In this document: piece after piece, positions 7,737-14,764 of the stretch
Layout: every line of letters begins with the position of its first letter
Numbering within the stretch: the first letter of the stretch is position 1
Assembly (NCBI GenBank): GCA_012514915.1
Contig: JAAYZJ010000313.1
Span: 1 to 14,764 of the forward strand
DNA length: 14,764 bases
DNA from: Lentisphaerota bacterium
GTDB lineage: Bacteria; Verrucomicrobiota; Kiritimatiellia; RFP12; JAAYLN01
Reading direction: 5' to 3'
The notes under the pieces: model-generated
Told to the model about the DNA's origin: nothing
Databases searched by the model: none
The model's input: the letters and a program-made list of their open reading frames with translations, nothing else
Program-made: the position numbers and the translations under genes

Positions 7737-8180
7737 ATGACCACCCCCGCCAGCTACCTGCGCCTGACTCTGCTGCTGACCGCCCTCGCGGCCGGCAGCC
7801 TGCTTCACGCCGAGACCTTCGAGGAGCTCTCGGCCGCCATCAACGCCACGGCCGGGCGCCAGATGGATCTGATCAACCAGGGACGGGAGCGGAGCGAGCG
7901 GCTGGCACGTGAACTGGCCGGCGGGACGCACGACACCCCCGAGATGAAGGAGACGCGGGCGCGCATCCAGCGCTTGCGCGCCGAGCTGGCCGAGGCCGAG
8001 CAGACACTCAAAAACCAGTTCGAGGCCCTGCCCGGCTTCCGCGACGAGGTGCGCAAGGCCCGCGAGGAGCAGGCCGAAGTCAAGCAGCTCGATGCCCGGC
8101 GGCAGGAGCTGCTCAACCGGCGCAGGGCCCTCCTCGACAAAACGAAGCCTGCCGCCGACAAACCGCAGGCAACCCCGTAG
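7737..8180 (+). CDS. Exported coiled-coil protein of unknown function
   Basis: This 147-aa protein is not recognised. It begins with a typical signal peptide: a short N-terminus with Arg, a hydrophobic core (LTLLLTALAAGSLL) and a likely cleavage after LHA near residue 25. The mature part is highly charged and rich in Glu, Arg, Ala, Leu and Gln, with heptad-like stretches from about residue 45 to 135, so a long alpha-helical coiled coil is likely. The tail is rich in Lys, Pro and Ala. No catalytic motif or lipobox cysteine is visible. The ATG is one base after the ppdK stop and has GGAGA about 8 bp upstream. A periplasmic structural or adaptor role is possible, but a link to PPDK is supported only by co-transcription. 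Confidence 0.8.
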   Translation: MTTPASYLRLTLLLTALAAGSLLHAETFEELSAAINATAGRQMDLINQGRERSERLARELAGGTHDTPEMKETRARIQRLRAELAEAEQTLKNQFEALPGFRDEVRKAREEQAEVKQLDARRQELLNRRRALLDKTKPAADKPQATP

Positions 8181-8189
8181 AGGTTCCCC

Positions 8190-8684
8190 ATTCTCGATTT
8201 TGCCGCCATCGACTTCGAGACGGCCAACGGCGCACGCTCCAGCATCTGCAGCGTCGGCGTGGTCATCGTCCGGCAGGGTGAGACGGTCGAGACGCTCTAC
8301 CGTCTCGTCCGTCCCGCGCCCAACTATTATCTCCCGTTCAACACACAGATTCATGGTATGAACGCGGCCGACACCGAGGGCGCCCTCCCCTTCCCCGCCG
8401 TCTGGGCCGAGATCGCCCCGCGCCTCGCGGGTTTGACCCTCGTCGCGCACAACAGTCCGTTCGATCAAGGCTGCCTCCGGGCCGCGCACGCCTACTACGG
8501 ACTCCCCTGCCCCGACTACCGGTTCGCCTGCACCTGCCGCGCGGCCCGCCGTCTGCTCGGCGCCACCCTGCCCAACCACCAGTTGCACACGGTCGCGCAG
8601 CACTGCGGCTACAGCCTGAAGCACCACCACCACGCCCTGGCCGACGCCGAGGCCTGCGCCGCTATCGCCCTGAAACTCCTCTAG
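8190..8684 (+). CDS. DEDDh-family 3'-5' exonuclease (DnaQ-like), apparent ATT start
   Basis: A stand-alone exonuclease domain of about 164 aa. It carries Exo I (AAIDFETANG, about residues 5-14), Exo II (VAHNSPFDQGCL) and Exo III (HHHALADAEACAA, the H-x4-D pattern), the full set for two-metal hydrolysis of 3' DNA or RNA ends. The first conventional start in frame, GTG at 8259, lies after Exo I and would remove the catalytic Asp and Glu, so it cannot be the start of an active enzyme. Between the upstream stop TAG (8178-8180) and Exo I there is no ATG, GTG, TTG or CTG in frame; ATT at 8190 fits best, with AGAGG six bases upstream and overlapping that stop. Translation would be coupled to the preceding gene, which is in the same frame. 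UAG read-through or a sequence error are alternatives. The substrate is unknown; relatives include DnaQ, RNase T and related small exonucleases. Confidence 0.85.
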   Translation: MLDFAAIDFETANGARSSICSVGVVIVRQGETVETLYRLVRPAPNYYLPFNTQIHGMNAADTEGALPFPAVWAEIAPRLAGLTLVAHNSPFDQGCLRAAHAYYGLPCPDYRFACTCRAARRLLGATLPNHQLHTVAQHCGYSLKHHHHALADAEACAAIALKLL

Positions 8685-8742
8685 ACGGACTTTCGCTTTT
8701 CGCGTTTTCTTCACCTCGCCTGGCTGTTGCGGCGACTGAGCC

Positions 8743-11445
8743 CTACTTGGAGGGCGAGCGTCCTCGCGAGCCATTGACGCCGGTGGAGCGTTCCCGCCGC
8801 AGGCGGAACAGCGGCAGCACCGGCTGGAGGAACGGCGAAGGCACCGCCGCCCGCCCGCCGGGCGCCTCCTGCCGTCCCGGCGGATCACCGCCGCATGCCT
8901 CGGCGGCCCCCGTGCGGGTGGGCCAGGAGATCACGAGTTGACGTCTGGCCCGCGTCATCGCCACGTACAACAGACGCGCGTCCTCCTCGATGGCCGGTCC
9001 GGCGGGGTTCGCCCGCTTGCTGAGGAAATGGGGATAGACACCATCCAGGCAGTGCGGGATGATGACGCTGTCGAACTCGAGCCCCTTGGCCTTGTGGATC
9101 GTGGAGACGATGACGGGCTCGTCGCCCAGTAGCAGATCGGGCTCCTTGAGACGCTGGAGCTGCCGCAGCGTGCCAGTCAGCAGCTTGTCGAACGGTGCCT
9201 CCGGGAATTTCCGGTCGGTGTAGGCCAGGAACGGCTCCAGCCGGCGCATCAGATCCGCGTGCTCCGGCCCGTCGCCCGGCGCCGTCCCGGCATGCCGCGA
9301 CGCGACGCTGGCGAAGAAATGCTCGGTCTCGCGGCGATAGTCGGTCGGCACGCCGGCCAGCCGGCGGTACCGTTCCCACAGCGGACACCACCCCTCCAGC
9401 CAGGTCTGGATGACCCGGCCGTTAGTCTGCAGCAGCCGCCGCTGCCGCGGCTCAAGCGCCATGGCGTCGGTTTGCAGACGGAGCATCAGTTGCACGGTGG
9501 CGCGGGCGTCGTCGAGGGCGTCGTGCGAATTGACGCCTTGCACCTGCAGGGTCGCGATCAGGCCGGCCAGCGAATACGATTGAAGCCCGGGGTGCAGGCG
9601 CCGGGCGAGATCGCAGGTGTCCCAGCAGGCGCGCCCGTTCAGATCCGCGGCGATCCCCCGTCGCCACAGATTCTGCCGCAGCATGGCGCAATCGAACGAC
9701 GCCTGGTGGGCCACTAGGTCATCCCCGCCAACGAACGCGAGAAAACGGCTCAACCCCTCGGCCGGATCGACACCACTGGCAGCCAGCACCCCCTCCGTGA
9801 TCCCATGGACGGCGGCACTATCTCCCAACGGGCGCTCCGTCCGCAGGTAGGTCTCGAAGACCATTCCGGGCTCGCCGCCGACGACCTCGACCGCCGCCAG
9901 TTGGATGATGTCGTCGGCCCCGGGATCCAACCCCGTGGTCTCGGTGTCGAAGACCACGACACGCCGCCCGGCCACAGCGCGGGCAAAAGCCGCCGTGACG
10001 GGGACTGCCGCCGCCCCGTCCGGCACCAGATCGGGCGGGCGGATGCCCGCGTCGGCCAACGCCTGCACGACGAGGCGTGCGGCCCGCTGGGTCTGCGTGC
10101 TCCCCAGCAACCGGAACATCCTGGCCCATGCCAAACGGTCGTCGGCATGCACGAGGGCGGCGAAATAAGCCTTGAGATCCAGCATGGGCTCGCTGCCCAT
10201 GAGGTCGAAACCCGAGATTTTGAAGACCGGCACGCCGGCCTGCTGCAAGGTGGCAGCGTAGGCCTCGGCCGTCTGGTTGTCGCGCAGCAGGAACGCCGTC
10301 TGACGGGCCCGGCGCGCCCGCTGCCGTCTGGTCTGCAACAGGCGTAGCAGCGCCAGCCGCTCCTCGCGGGCCGTCCCCTCCACCACGATCAGCTCGCAGT
10401 CGCCGCGGGCCGCCCGCCGCCGCCTCGCGGCGACGGGCGGTTGCGGCCACGGCGGTGCGAGGTTGCCCTGCGCATAGCGGACAAAGACGTTGAGCAGGTA
10501 GGAAGGCGACCGGAAATTCCGATAGAGCCGATGCAACCGGCATCCGGCCGCCAGACGCGTCAGGCTGGCCGTCGAGGCCCCCATAAAGGAGAAGATCGCC
10601 TGCTCGCTGTCGCCTAAATAAACGCCGTGCGCGCCCGGCGCCTGGATCCCCTCGATGATGGCCCATTGCAGTGGGTTCAGATCCTGCACCTCGTCGACCT
10701 GCACCCAGGTGTACAGTGCCGAGGCCGGCAACCGCCGCTGTTGCACCACAAAGGCGTAGGCATAGGTGAGCAGGTCGTCGAAATCGAGGACATGGAAAGC
10801 CTCCTTGTGCCGCCGGTAGACCTGCTGGAGTTCCTCCATCACATCCGGCACCCGACGGTAGACCCGCTCGCCGCGCGGATCGCCGGCCAACTCAAGTGGA
10901 ATCGCAAGTTCGCGCCGGCGCAGGTGGCGGCAGACGGCCAGCAGTTCGTTGACCGGCAGTTGCCCGCCGGAGTCCAGCAGCAGGTGACGCCGCGCGGCGG
11001 GCCACCCGGCGACAACCTCCTCCAGGAAGACACGCTGCGTCGGCTCGTCGATGACCGACCACGCCGGTGGCAGCCACCTCTGCTCGCGCAGGAGCGCGGC
11101 GCAGAAGTGGTGTACATTGCCGATCGTCAGCGGCAGCCGCGCATGGATCCGCCGGTTGATCCGCTCCTGCATGTTGCACGCGGCCCGGATCGTGAACGTC
11201 AGGCAGATCATCCGCGCGGGATCCACGCCATGCCCCACCGCCGACAGGATACGCTGGGCAAGCATCTCGGTCTTGCCGGTTCCGGGAGGCGCCAGCACGA
11301 GATGGCGCCCCTCGCTCAGCGCGATGATCTGCTGCTGTTCCGCGGTGAACGCGAACCGGCCGGCGCCGGTCCCCGCCGCCAGCGGGATCCGTTCGCGCCA
11401 GCGGAGCTTCGCCCCGCGCACCAGTCGTGACCAACCGTTGAGCAT
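8743..11445 (-). CDS. UvrD-like superfamily 1 helicase with internal DEDDh exonuclease domain
   Basis: A 900-aa DNA helicase/nuclease fusion. Superfamily 1 motifs in order are Walker A APPGTGKT (52-59), Ia CLTFTIRAACNMQERI (81-96), Walker B VDEVQD (250-255), III GDSEQAIFSFMGA (278-290), IV LYRNFRSP (307-314), IVa AFLLRDN (384-390), V VSTIHKAKGLEF (780-791) and VI EEDARLLYVAMTRAR (820-834). Between IVa and V, about residues 495-665, lies a full DnaQ-type domain: FDTETTG (D500, E502), VAHQASFD (H580, D585) and HDALDDA (H641, D646). It occupies the usual place of domain 2B. All catalytic residues are present in both parts, so it probably unwinds and degrades DNA. The ATG at 11445 was chosen for its GGTGA five bases upstream; the frame opens at a TTG at 11523 with no support. 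The C-terminal about 55 residues are Pro/Gly/Arg-rich and end in a suspected repeat element. It is convergent with the stand-alone exonuclease. Confidence 0.9.
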   Translation of the reverse strand: MLNGWSRLVRGAKLRWRERIPLAAGTGAGRFAFTAEQQQIIALSEGRHLVLAPPGTGKTEMLAQRILSAVGHGVDPARMICLTFTIRAACNMQERINRRIHARLPLTIGNVHHFCAALLREQRWLPPAWSVIDEPTQRVFLEEVVAGWPAARRHLLLDSGGQLPVNELLAVCRHLRRRELAIPLELAGDPRGERVYRRVPDVMEELQQVYRRHKEAFHVLDFDDLLTYAYAFVVQQRRLPASALYTWVQVDEVQDLNPLQWAIIEGIQAPGAHGVYLGDSEQAIFSFMGASTASLTRLAAGCRLHRLYRNFRSPSYLLNVFVRYAQGNLAPPWPQPPVAARRRRAARGDCELIVVEGTAREERLALLRLLQTRRQRARRARQTAFLLRDNQTAEAYAATLQQAGVPVFKISGFDLMGSEPMLDLKAYFAALVHADDRLAWARMFRLLGSTQTQRAARLVVQALADAGIRPPDLVPDGAAAVPVTAAFARAVAGRRVVVFDTETTGLDPGADDIIQLAAVEVVGGEPGMVFETYLRTERPLGDSAAVHGITEGVLAASGVDPAEGLSRFLAFVGGDDLVAHQASFDCAMLRQNLWRRGIAADLNGRACWDTCDLARRLHPGLQSYSLAGLIATLQVQGVNSHDALDDARATVQLMLRLQTDAMALEPRQRRLLQTNGRVIQTWLEGWCPLWERYRRLAGVPTDYRRETEHFFASVASRHAGTAPGDGPEHADLMRRLEPFLAYTDRKFPEAPFDKLLTGTLRQLQRLKEPDLLLGDEPVIVSTIHKAKGLEFDSVIIPHCLDGVYPHFLSKRANPAGPAIEEDARLLYVAMTRARRQLVISWPTRTGAAEACGGDPPGRQEAPGGRAAVPSPFLQPVLPLFRLRRERSTGVNGSRGRSPSK
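8749..8772. repeat. Suspected dispersed GC-rich palindromic repeat at the helicase 3' end
   Basis: The segment contains the perfect palindrome CTCGCGAG (8763-8770) inside GGCGAGCG-TCCT-CGCGAGCC. Read on the minus strand it encodes the last helicase residues GSRGRSPSK; read on the plus strand it encodes GERPREPL. I recall these two peptide strings as frequent in small predicted proteins from Verrucomicrobia-like genomes, which would mark a high-copy intergenic repeat. Only one copy was seen in this window, so the repeat status is from memory and unverified. Confidence 0.35.
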
Positions 11446-11519
11446 GACTTCACCGGTACGGCCCACAATCCGCACCGTCGGCACCACTATACCGCAAGAT
11501 CCGCCGTCTGGCCATCCCG

Positions 11520-11557
11520 TCAATTGATCAATTGATCGTTTTATATCGTTTTATATC
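11520..11557. promoter_or_regulatory. Palindrome and tandem repeats in the helicase/nitronate-monooxygenase divergent spacer
   Basis: TCAATTGATCAATTGA (11520-11535) is a perfect 16-bp palindrome, also readable as two tandem 8-bp units. It is followed directly by two identical 10-bp units, CGTTTTATAT (11537-11546 and 11547-11556). The block is the AT-rich centre of the 145-bp gap between the two divergent genes, 75 bp from the helicase ATG and 34 bp from the flavoprotein ATG. TATAAA on the minus strand may serve as -10 for the helicase, but no convincing -35 was found on either strand. A shared operator is the simplest reading. Confidence 0.5.
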
Positions 11558-11590
11558 GTCGCGGCAGCGCCTATCTGGTAATGTAGAATC

Positions 11591-13033
11591 ATGCATAACA
11601 CGCTCCCCAGGATCATCCAAGGCGGCATGGGCGTCGGTGTCTCCAACTGGCGTCTCGCCAAGGCCGTCTCCCGGCTGGGCCAGTTGGGCGTCGTGTCGGG
11701 AACCGCGCTGGACATCGTGATGGCCCGCCGGCTGCAGGAGGGCGACCCGGATGGCGACGTCCGGCGCGCGCTGCGTGCCTTTACGTTTCCGCAGATGGCC
11801 CAGCGGGTGCTCGATGCCCTGTTTGTTCCCGGCGGCATCCAGCCGGACAAAGCCTACAAGTCGCTGGACATGCACGCCTTGAAGGATAAGCGGATGCGGA
11901 CCGAGCTCTGCATCGTGTCGAACTTCGTGGAGATCTTCCTGGCCCGCGAGGGGCATGACAACCCGGTGGGGATCAATTACCTCGAGAAGGTGCAGTTGCC
12001 GCACCTGCCCTCCCTTTACGGCGCCATGCTGGCGGGCGTGGCGGTCGTGATTGTGGGCGCGGGCATCGCCGTCGAGATGCCCGCGGTCCTGGATTTACTC
12101 AAGGATCACAAAACCGCGACCTATTCCGTCCACGTCCACAACGCCCACCCCGACACGGATACCCAGTCCGTTTTCGATCCATCCCTCTACCACGAGGCGG
12201 CCAGCGGCCTTCCGCCACTGCGGCGCCCCGCGTTCCTGCCGATCATTTCATCCGACACACTGGCCACCATGTTTCTCCGCAAGGCGAAAGGGAGCGTGGG
12301 GGGCTTTGTGGTCGAGACGCCGCTGGCCGGCGGACATAATGCCCCGCCGCGGGGCGCGCTGCACCTGACGCCCGATGGACAGCCGATCTATGGACCGCGC
12401 GATGTGGTCGATCTGGCCGTGCTCCGCAGGCTGGGCCTGCCGTTCTGGCTGGCAGGCTCGTACGATTCCCCGGAGCAGGTGCAGGCCGCCCTGGCGGCCG
12501 GCGCCGCCGGGGTTCAGGTCGGGACCGCGTTCGCCTTGTGCGAAGAGTCGGGACTGATGCCCGCGCTGCGGCGGGCGCTGGTCGCCCAGGCGCTGGCGGG
12601 TCAGACCCGGGTCGCCACCGATCCGCTGGCGTCGCCGACGGGCTTCCCCTTCAAGGTGGCGCAGATGGAGGGCACCTTGTCGCAAGAGACCATCTACCAG
12701 CAGCGCCGCCGCGTCTGCGACCTGGGCTTCCTGCGCGAACCCTATCGACGCGACGATGGCACCATCGGGTATCGGTGTCCCGCCGAGCCCGAAGCGAGCT
12801 TCCTGGCCAAGGGGGGCCGGGCGGAGGCGTTGGAGGGACGCAAATGCGTGTGCAATGCCCTGCTGGCGAACATCGGTCTCGGCCAGCGCCTTGCCGACGG
12901 AACCGAGCCCTGCCTGCTGACGCTGGGCGATTCCTTCGCCACGATCGGCCGTTTCTGCCGCCCGGGCAGCCTCGACTACCGGGCGGAGGACGTGATCCGC
13001 GTCTTGCTGCCCTCTAGCCAGCACTCGGCCTGA
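11591..13033 (+). CDS. Nitronate monooxygenase-family flavoprotein
   Basis: A 480-aa member of the FMN-dependent NMO / 2-nitropropane dioxygenase / FabK-like TIM-barrel group. Visible are the first barrel strand and glycine loop IIQGGMGVGVSNWRLAKAVS (8-27), VETPLAGGHNAP (241-252) with the conserved active-site His H249, and the FMN-phosphate loop AGAAGVQVGTAFALCEESG (303-321). It is longer than ordinary NMOs (about 320-360 aa). A C-terminal extension from about residue 370 contains six cysteines (376, 396, 419, 421, 441, 456), including CVCNALLANIGL, which might bind a metal or form disulfides. Function could be oxidation of a nitronate, enoyl reduction or another flavin reaction; motifs alone do not decide. 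The ATG at 11591 starts just before the first barrel strand, as in relatives, but has only a weak ribosome site. It converges on the rdgC-like gene, with 15 bp between stops. Confidence 0.8.
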   Translation: MHNTLPRIIQGGMGVGVSNWRLAKAVSRLGQLGVVSGTALDIVMARRLQEGDPDGDVRRALRAFTFPQMAQRVLDALFVPGGIQPDKAYKSLDMHALKDKRMRTELCIVSNFVEIFLAREGHDNPVGINYLEKVQLPHLPSLYGAMLAGVAVVIVGAGIAVEMPAVLDLLKDHKTATYSVHVHNAHPDTDTQSVFDPSLYHEAASGLPPLRRPAFLPIISSDTLATMFLRKAKGSVGGFVVETPLAGGHNAPPRGALHLTPDGQPIYGPRDVVDLAVLRRLGLPFWLAGSYDSPEQVQAALAAGAAGVQVGTAFALCEESGLMPALRRALVAQALAGQTRVATDPLASPTGFPFKVAQMEGTLSQETIYQQRRRVCDLGFLREPYRRDDGTIGYRCPAEPEASFLAKGGRAEALEGRKCVCNALLANIGLGQRLADGTEPCLLTLGDSFATIGRFCRPGSLDYRAEDVIRVLLPSSQHSA

Positions 13034-13036
13034 GTG
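13022..13036 (+). terminator. Weak hairpin overlapping the stop of the flavoprotein gene
   Basis: CACTC and GAGTG form a perfect 5-bp stem around the loop GGCCT, overlapping the TGA stop. Only three T follow, at 13048-13050, about a dozen bases downstream. It could act as a weak terminator between the two convergent genes, but the short stem and poor T-tract make this uncertain. Confidence 0.25.
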
Positions 13037-13048
13037 GAGGGCTAGTCT

Positions 13049-14191
13049 TTACCGCGGGGCGGCGCGGGACTCGCCGCGCGCAGGAGCGAGGCGCCCGCTG
13101 GCCAGTTGCGCGACCCAGTTCTGCAGACCGCCCAGACACAGACTCCAGGCCGCCGGGTCGCGCCGCAGGGCGATGAACGTATCGTACAGCGTGAAGTAGG
13201 CCTCGATGAACGTCTCGATCGCCAGCATCCGCTCCTGGAACTGACCCACCGGATCGGGTTGTTCGCCCGGCGGCAGTTTGAGCCCGCGGATGCTGAAATC
13301 GGCGTCGATCGTGGCTTCCCAGGTCTGATCGCCCCGCGCCAGCGTCAACTTGGCCCGCTTCAGCTTCTTGCCGCAGAAGAGCGCCGTGCCCGCCTCGCGG
13401 CTCAGCAGCGGCGAGCCCTTGCGCAAGACGGCCTCGTGCGCCCCTTCGCCCTCGCGGAAAAAGACCAGCGGCCCCTCGAGCATGTAGCCGAACGTATCGC
13501 CGCTGCCCACGTGAAAGACCCCGCCGTCTTTCTCCCATGTGTACCAGAGCCACGTCAGAAATTCGAGCCCCAGCCCCGTTTCGACTTCGCTCTCGACCGC
13601 CGCGTCGGTCGTGAAGCTGGCGGGCAGCAGGTCGGTCGCATTGACGCGGCTACGGAGCAGCGCCGTGGTTTCGGCCGTCATCAGCACCGGCATCTGCCCC
13701 GTCGTCTCGCGGAAAAAGGGACAGAACCGCTCGATCTGGGCATCGGACATCGCCTCCACCAGGAGACGGTCGTTGCGCAGATCGACGACGCACCCGATGC
13801 CGGTCAGCGTCGGCGGCATGGTCGGCAGCAACTGTTCAACCACGCGCTCCTTGACCTCGGCGCGGGCCTTGCGGTGGAGCTGGTCGACCTGCCGCGCCCG
13901 CCGCTCGATCTCCTCCTCGATGCGGCAGTAGGCGCGCAGCAAGGCGCCCGGAATCTTGCGCTCCGCACGCATCAGGTTCAGGTGGATCCACGAGGTGAAT
14001 AGACATGTGTCCTCGGTGATCTCGCGGTCGAGCAGATGCCGCCACGAGACCCATCCCTGGATCGCATCGCGGGTCAGCGTCTCGATCGGCGGGGCCGCCC
14101 GCGCCGCGAATTGCTCGATGCCGCCGCGGCGTGGCAGCCCCTGCCGGAGATGGAACAGGCGAAAAGAAACACGTCCACTGTCAAAGCCCAT
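13049..14191 (-). CDS. RdgC-like (recombination-associated) family protein
   Basis: A 380-aa protein resembling RdgC, a ring-forming DNA-binding protein that in E. coli coats double-stranded DNA and restrains RecA. The match rests on the start (MGFDSGRVSFRLFHL), a charged helical stretch at about 85-120 (RIEEEIERRARQVDQLHRKAR), the following LLPTMPPTLTGIGCVVDLRNDRLLVEAMSDAQIERF, and TALLRSRVNATDLLPASF. These parallel the central region of RdgC, with its long charged helix, LLPRAF segment and a strand-rich D-x-x-N-x-L-x-V block. It is about 75 aa longer than the 303-aa E. coli protein. It has no enzymatic motif, signal peptide or membrane segment. GAGGA lies about 10 bp before the ATG, and the gene follows trxA by 21 bp, so the two are probably co-transcribed. 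The assignment is by remembered pattern, and a divergent uncharacterised family remains possible. Confidence 0.6.
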   Translation of the reverse strand: MGFDSGRVSFRLFHLRQGLPRRGGIEQFAARAAPPIETLTRDAIQGWVSWRHLLDREITEDTCLFTSWIHLNLMRAERKIPGALLRAYCRIEEEIERRARQVDQLHRKARAEVKERVVEQLLPTMPPTLTGIGCVVDLRNDRLLVEAMSDAQIERFCPFFRETTGQMPVLMTAETTALLRSRVNATDLLPASFTTDAAVESEVETGLGLEFLTWLWYTWEKDGGVFHVGSGDTFGYMLEGPLVFFREGEGAHEAVLRKGSPLLSREAGTALFCGKKLKRAKLTLARGDQTWEATIDADFSIRGLKLPPGEQPDPVGQFQERMLAIETFIEAYFTLYDTFIALRRDPAAWSLCLGGLQNWVAQLASGRLAPARGESRAAPR

Positions 14192-14212
14192 AAACTGAAA
14201 ATCCTCGCCCGG

Positions 14213-14539
<327 letters not shown>

Positions 14540-14582
14540 GTTGCTTCTCCTGTGCAATGGTTGGTGACTAGGCTTGGTGGAT

Positions 14583-14611
14583 AGCTTACCCCACCGGATC
14601 GCGAATCGCAA
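14583..14611 (-). promoter_or_regulatory. Possible trxA promoter
   Basis: On the minus strand TTGCGA (14606-14611) is followed by a 17-bp spacer and TAAGCT (14583-14588). These match four and three of six positions of the sigma-70 hexamers, with ideal spacing. Transcription would begin about 37 bp before the trxA ATG. A short inverted repeat, TGTCA-N6-TGACA (14645-14660), lies further upstream and may be regulatory or chance. Confidence 0.35.
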
Positions 14612-14672
14612 GCCCGAAGGGACGACCTCCGTGTCGTGGGTGTGTGTCAGGATTGTGACATTGTTTCGGTTG

Positions 14673-14764
14673 TCATGCCGCACACGCGGGCTTCCTGCGG
14701 CCCCCCTTGCGTTGACGGCTTTCCCTCCAGTACTCGTCATGGAGCCCGTCGGTGATCAGGGCGC
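14673..14764 (-). CDS. C-terminal end of an unidentified gene entering from the right
   Basis: The minus-strand frame ending at TGA (14673-14675) is open to the window edge and reads ALITDGLHDEYWRESRQRKG, then GRRKPACAA. Its mixed composition (Tyr, Trp, Asp, His, Glu) and basic tail look more like a real protein end than a GC-rich shadow. The fragment has only 29 complete codons, so neither family nor reality can be settled. It would be followed by a 133-bp gap before trxA. Confidence 0.35.
   Translation of the reverse strand, partial: ALITDGLHDEYWRESRQRKGGRRKPACAA

Noticed and set aside
8259..8684. GTG at 8259 as the start of the exonuclease
   Set aside because: It removes Exo I, including the catalytic Asp and Glu, although the upstream codons 8190-8258 clearly encode it.
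8685..8742. Bidirectional terminator between the convergent exonuclease and helicase genes
   Set aside because: The stretch is pyrimidine-rich with several T-runs, but no convincing hairpin was found.
6158..8888. Minus-strand open frames at 6158-7744 and 7587-8888
   Set aside because: They are antisense shadows of ppdK and of the exonuclease region, with no recognisable domain.
11446..11523. Upstream TTG start for the helicase at 11523
   Set aside because: It has no ribosome site, the added residues are not helicase-like, and it would run through the palindromic spacer. The ATG at 11445 has a good Shine-Dalgarno sequence.

Overview
The window is GC-rich bacterial chromosome, estimated by eye at about two-thirds G+C, with densely packed genes. 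No rRNA, tRNA, CRISPR array or intact mobile element was seen. Gene content and order fit a member of the PVC group, perhaps Verrucomicrobiota or Kiritimatiellota. The hints are a long pyruvate phosphate dikinase with insertions, a CdsA with a divergent signature, an RdgC-like protein outside Proteobacteria, and a GC-rich palindromic element that I recall from such genomes. This placement is an inference, not a sequence match.

Left part (1-4586), mainly minus strand: a tightly coupled housekeeping operon, purA-uppS-cdsA-dxr. It covers AMP synthesis, undecaprenyl diphosphate synthesis, CDP-diacylglycerol synthesis and the first committed MEP-pathway step, so isoprenoid precursor, lipid carrier and phospholipid synthesis are transcribed together. 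The rseP gene that often follows dxr is absent. In its place lies the wreck of an IS66-type transposase (about 187-413), then a lower-GC segment with a hairpin at the window edge.

Middle (4587-8684): a 371-bp divergent control region holds 12-bp tandem repeats, a perfect 15-bp dyad, a helically phased direct repeat and a near-consensus sigma-70 promoter. The promoter drives ppdK. A small exported coiled-coil protein and a stand-alone DEDDh exonuclease follow ppdK closely on the same strand. The exonuclease appears to begin at a rare ATT codon.

Right part (8685-14764): on the minus strand lies a 900-aa UvrD-type helicase with a complete DEDDh exonuclease inserted where domain 2B should be. 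This is the most interesting gene here. A 145-bp divergent spacer with a 16-bp palindrome and 10-bp tandem repeats separates it from a nitronate-monooxygenase-family flavoprotein on the plus strand. An RdgC-like gene and a thioredoxin gene follow on the minus strand, transcribed trxA then rdgC. The C-terminus of another minus-strand gene probably enters from the right edge.

Two DEDDh exonucleases (one fused to a helicase) and an RdgC-like protein within 6 kb suggest a DNA repair or recombination neighbourhood, but nothing in the sequence proves that they act together.
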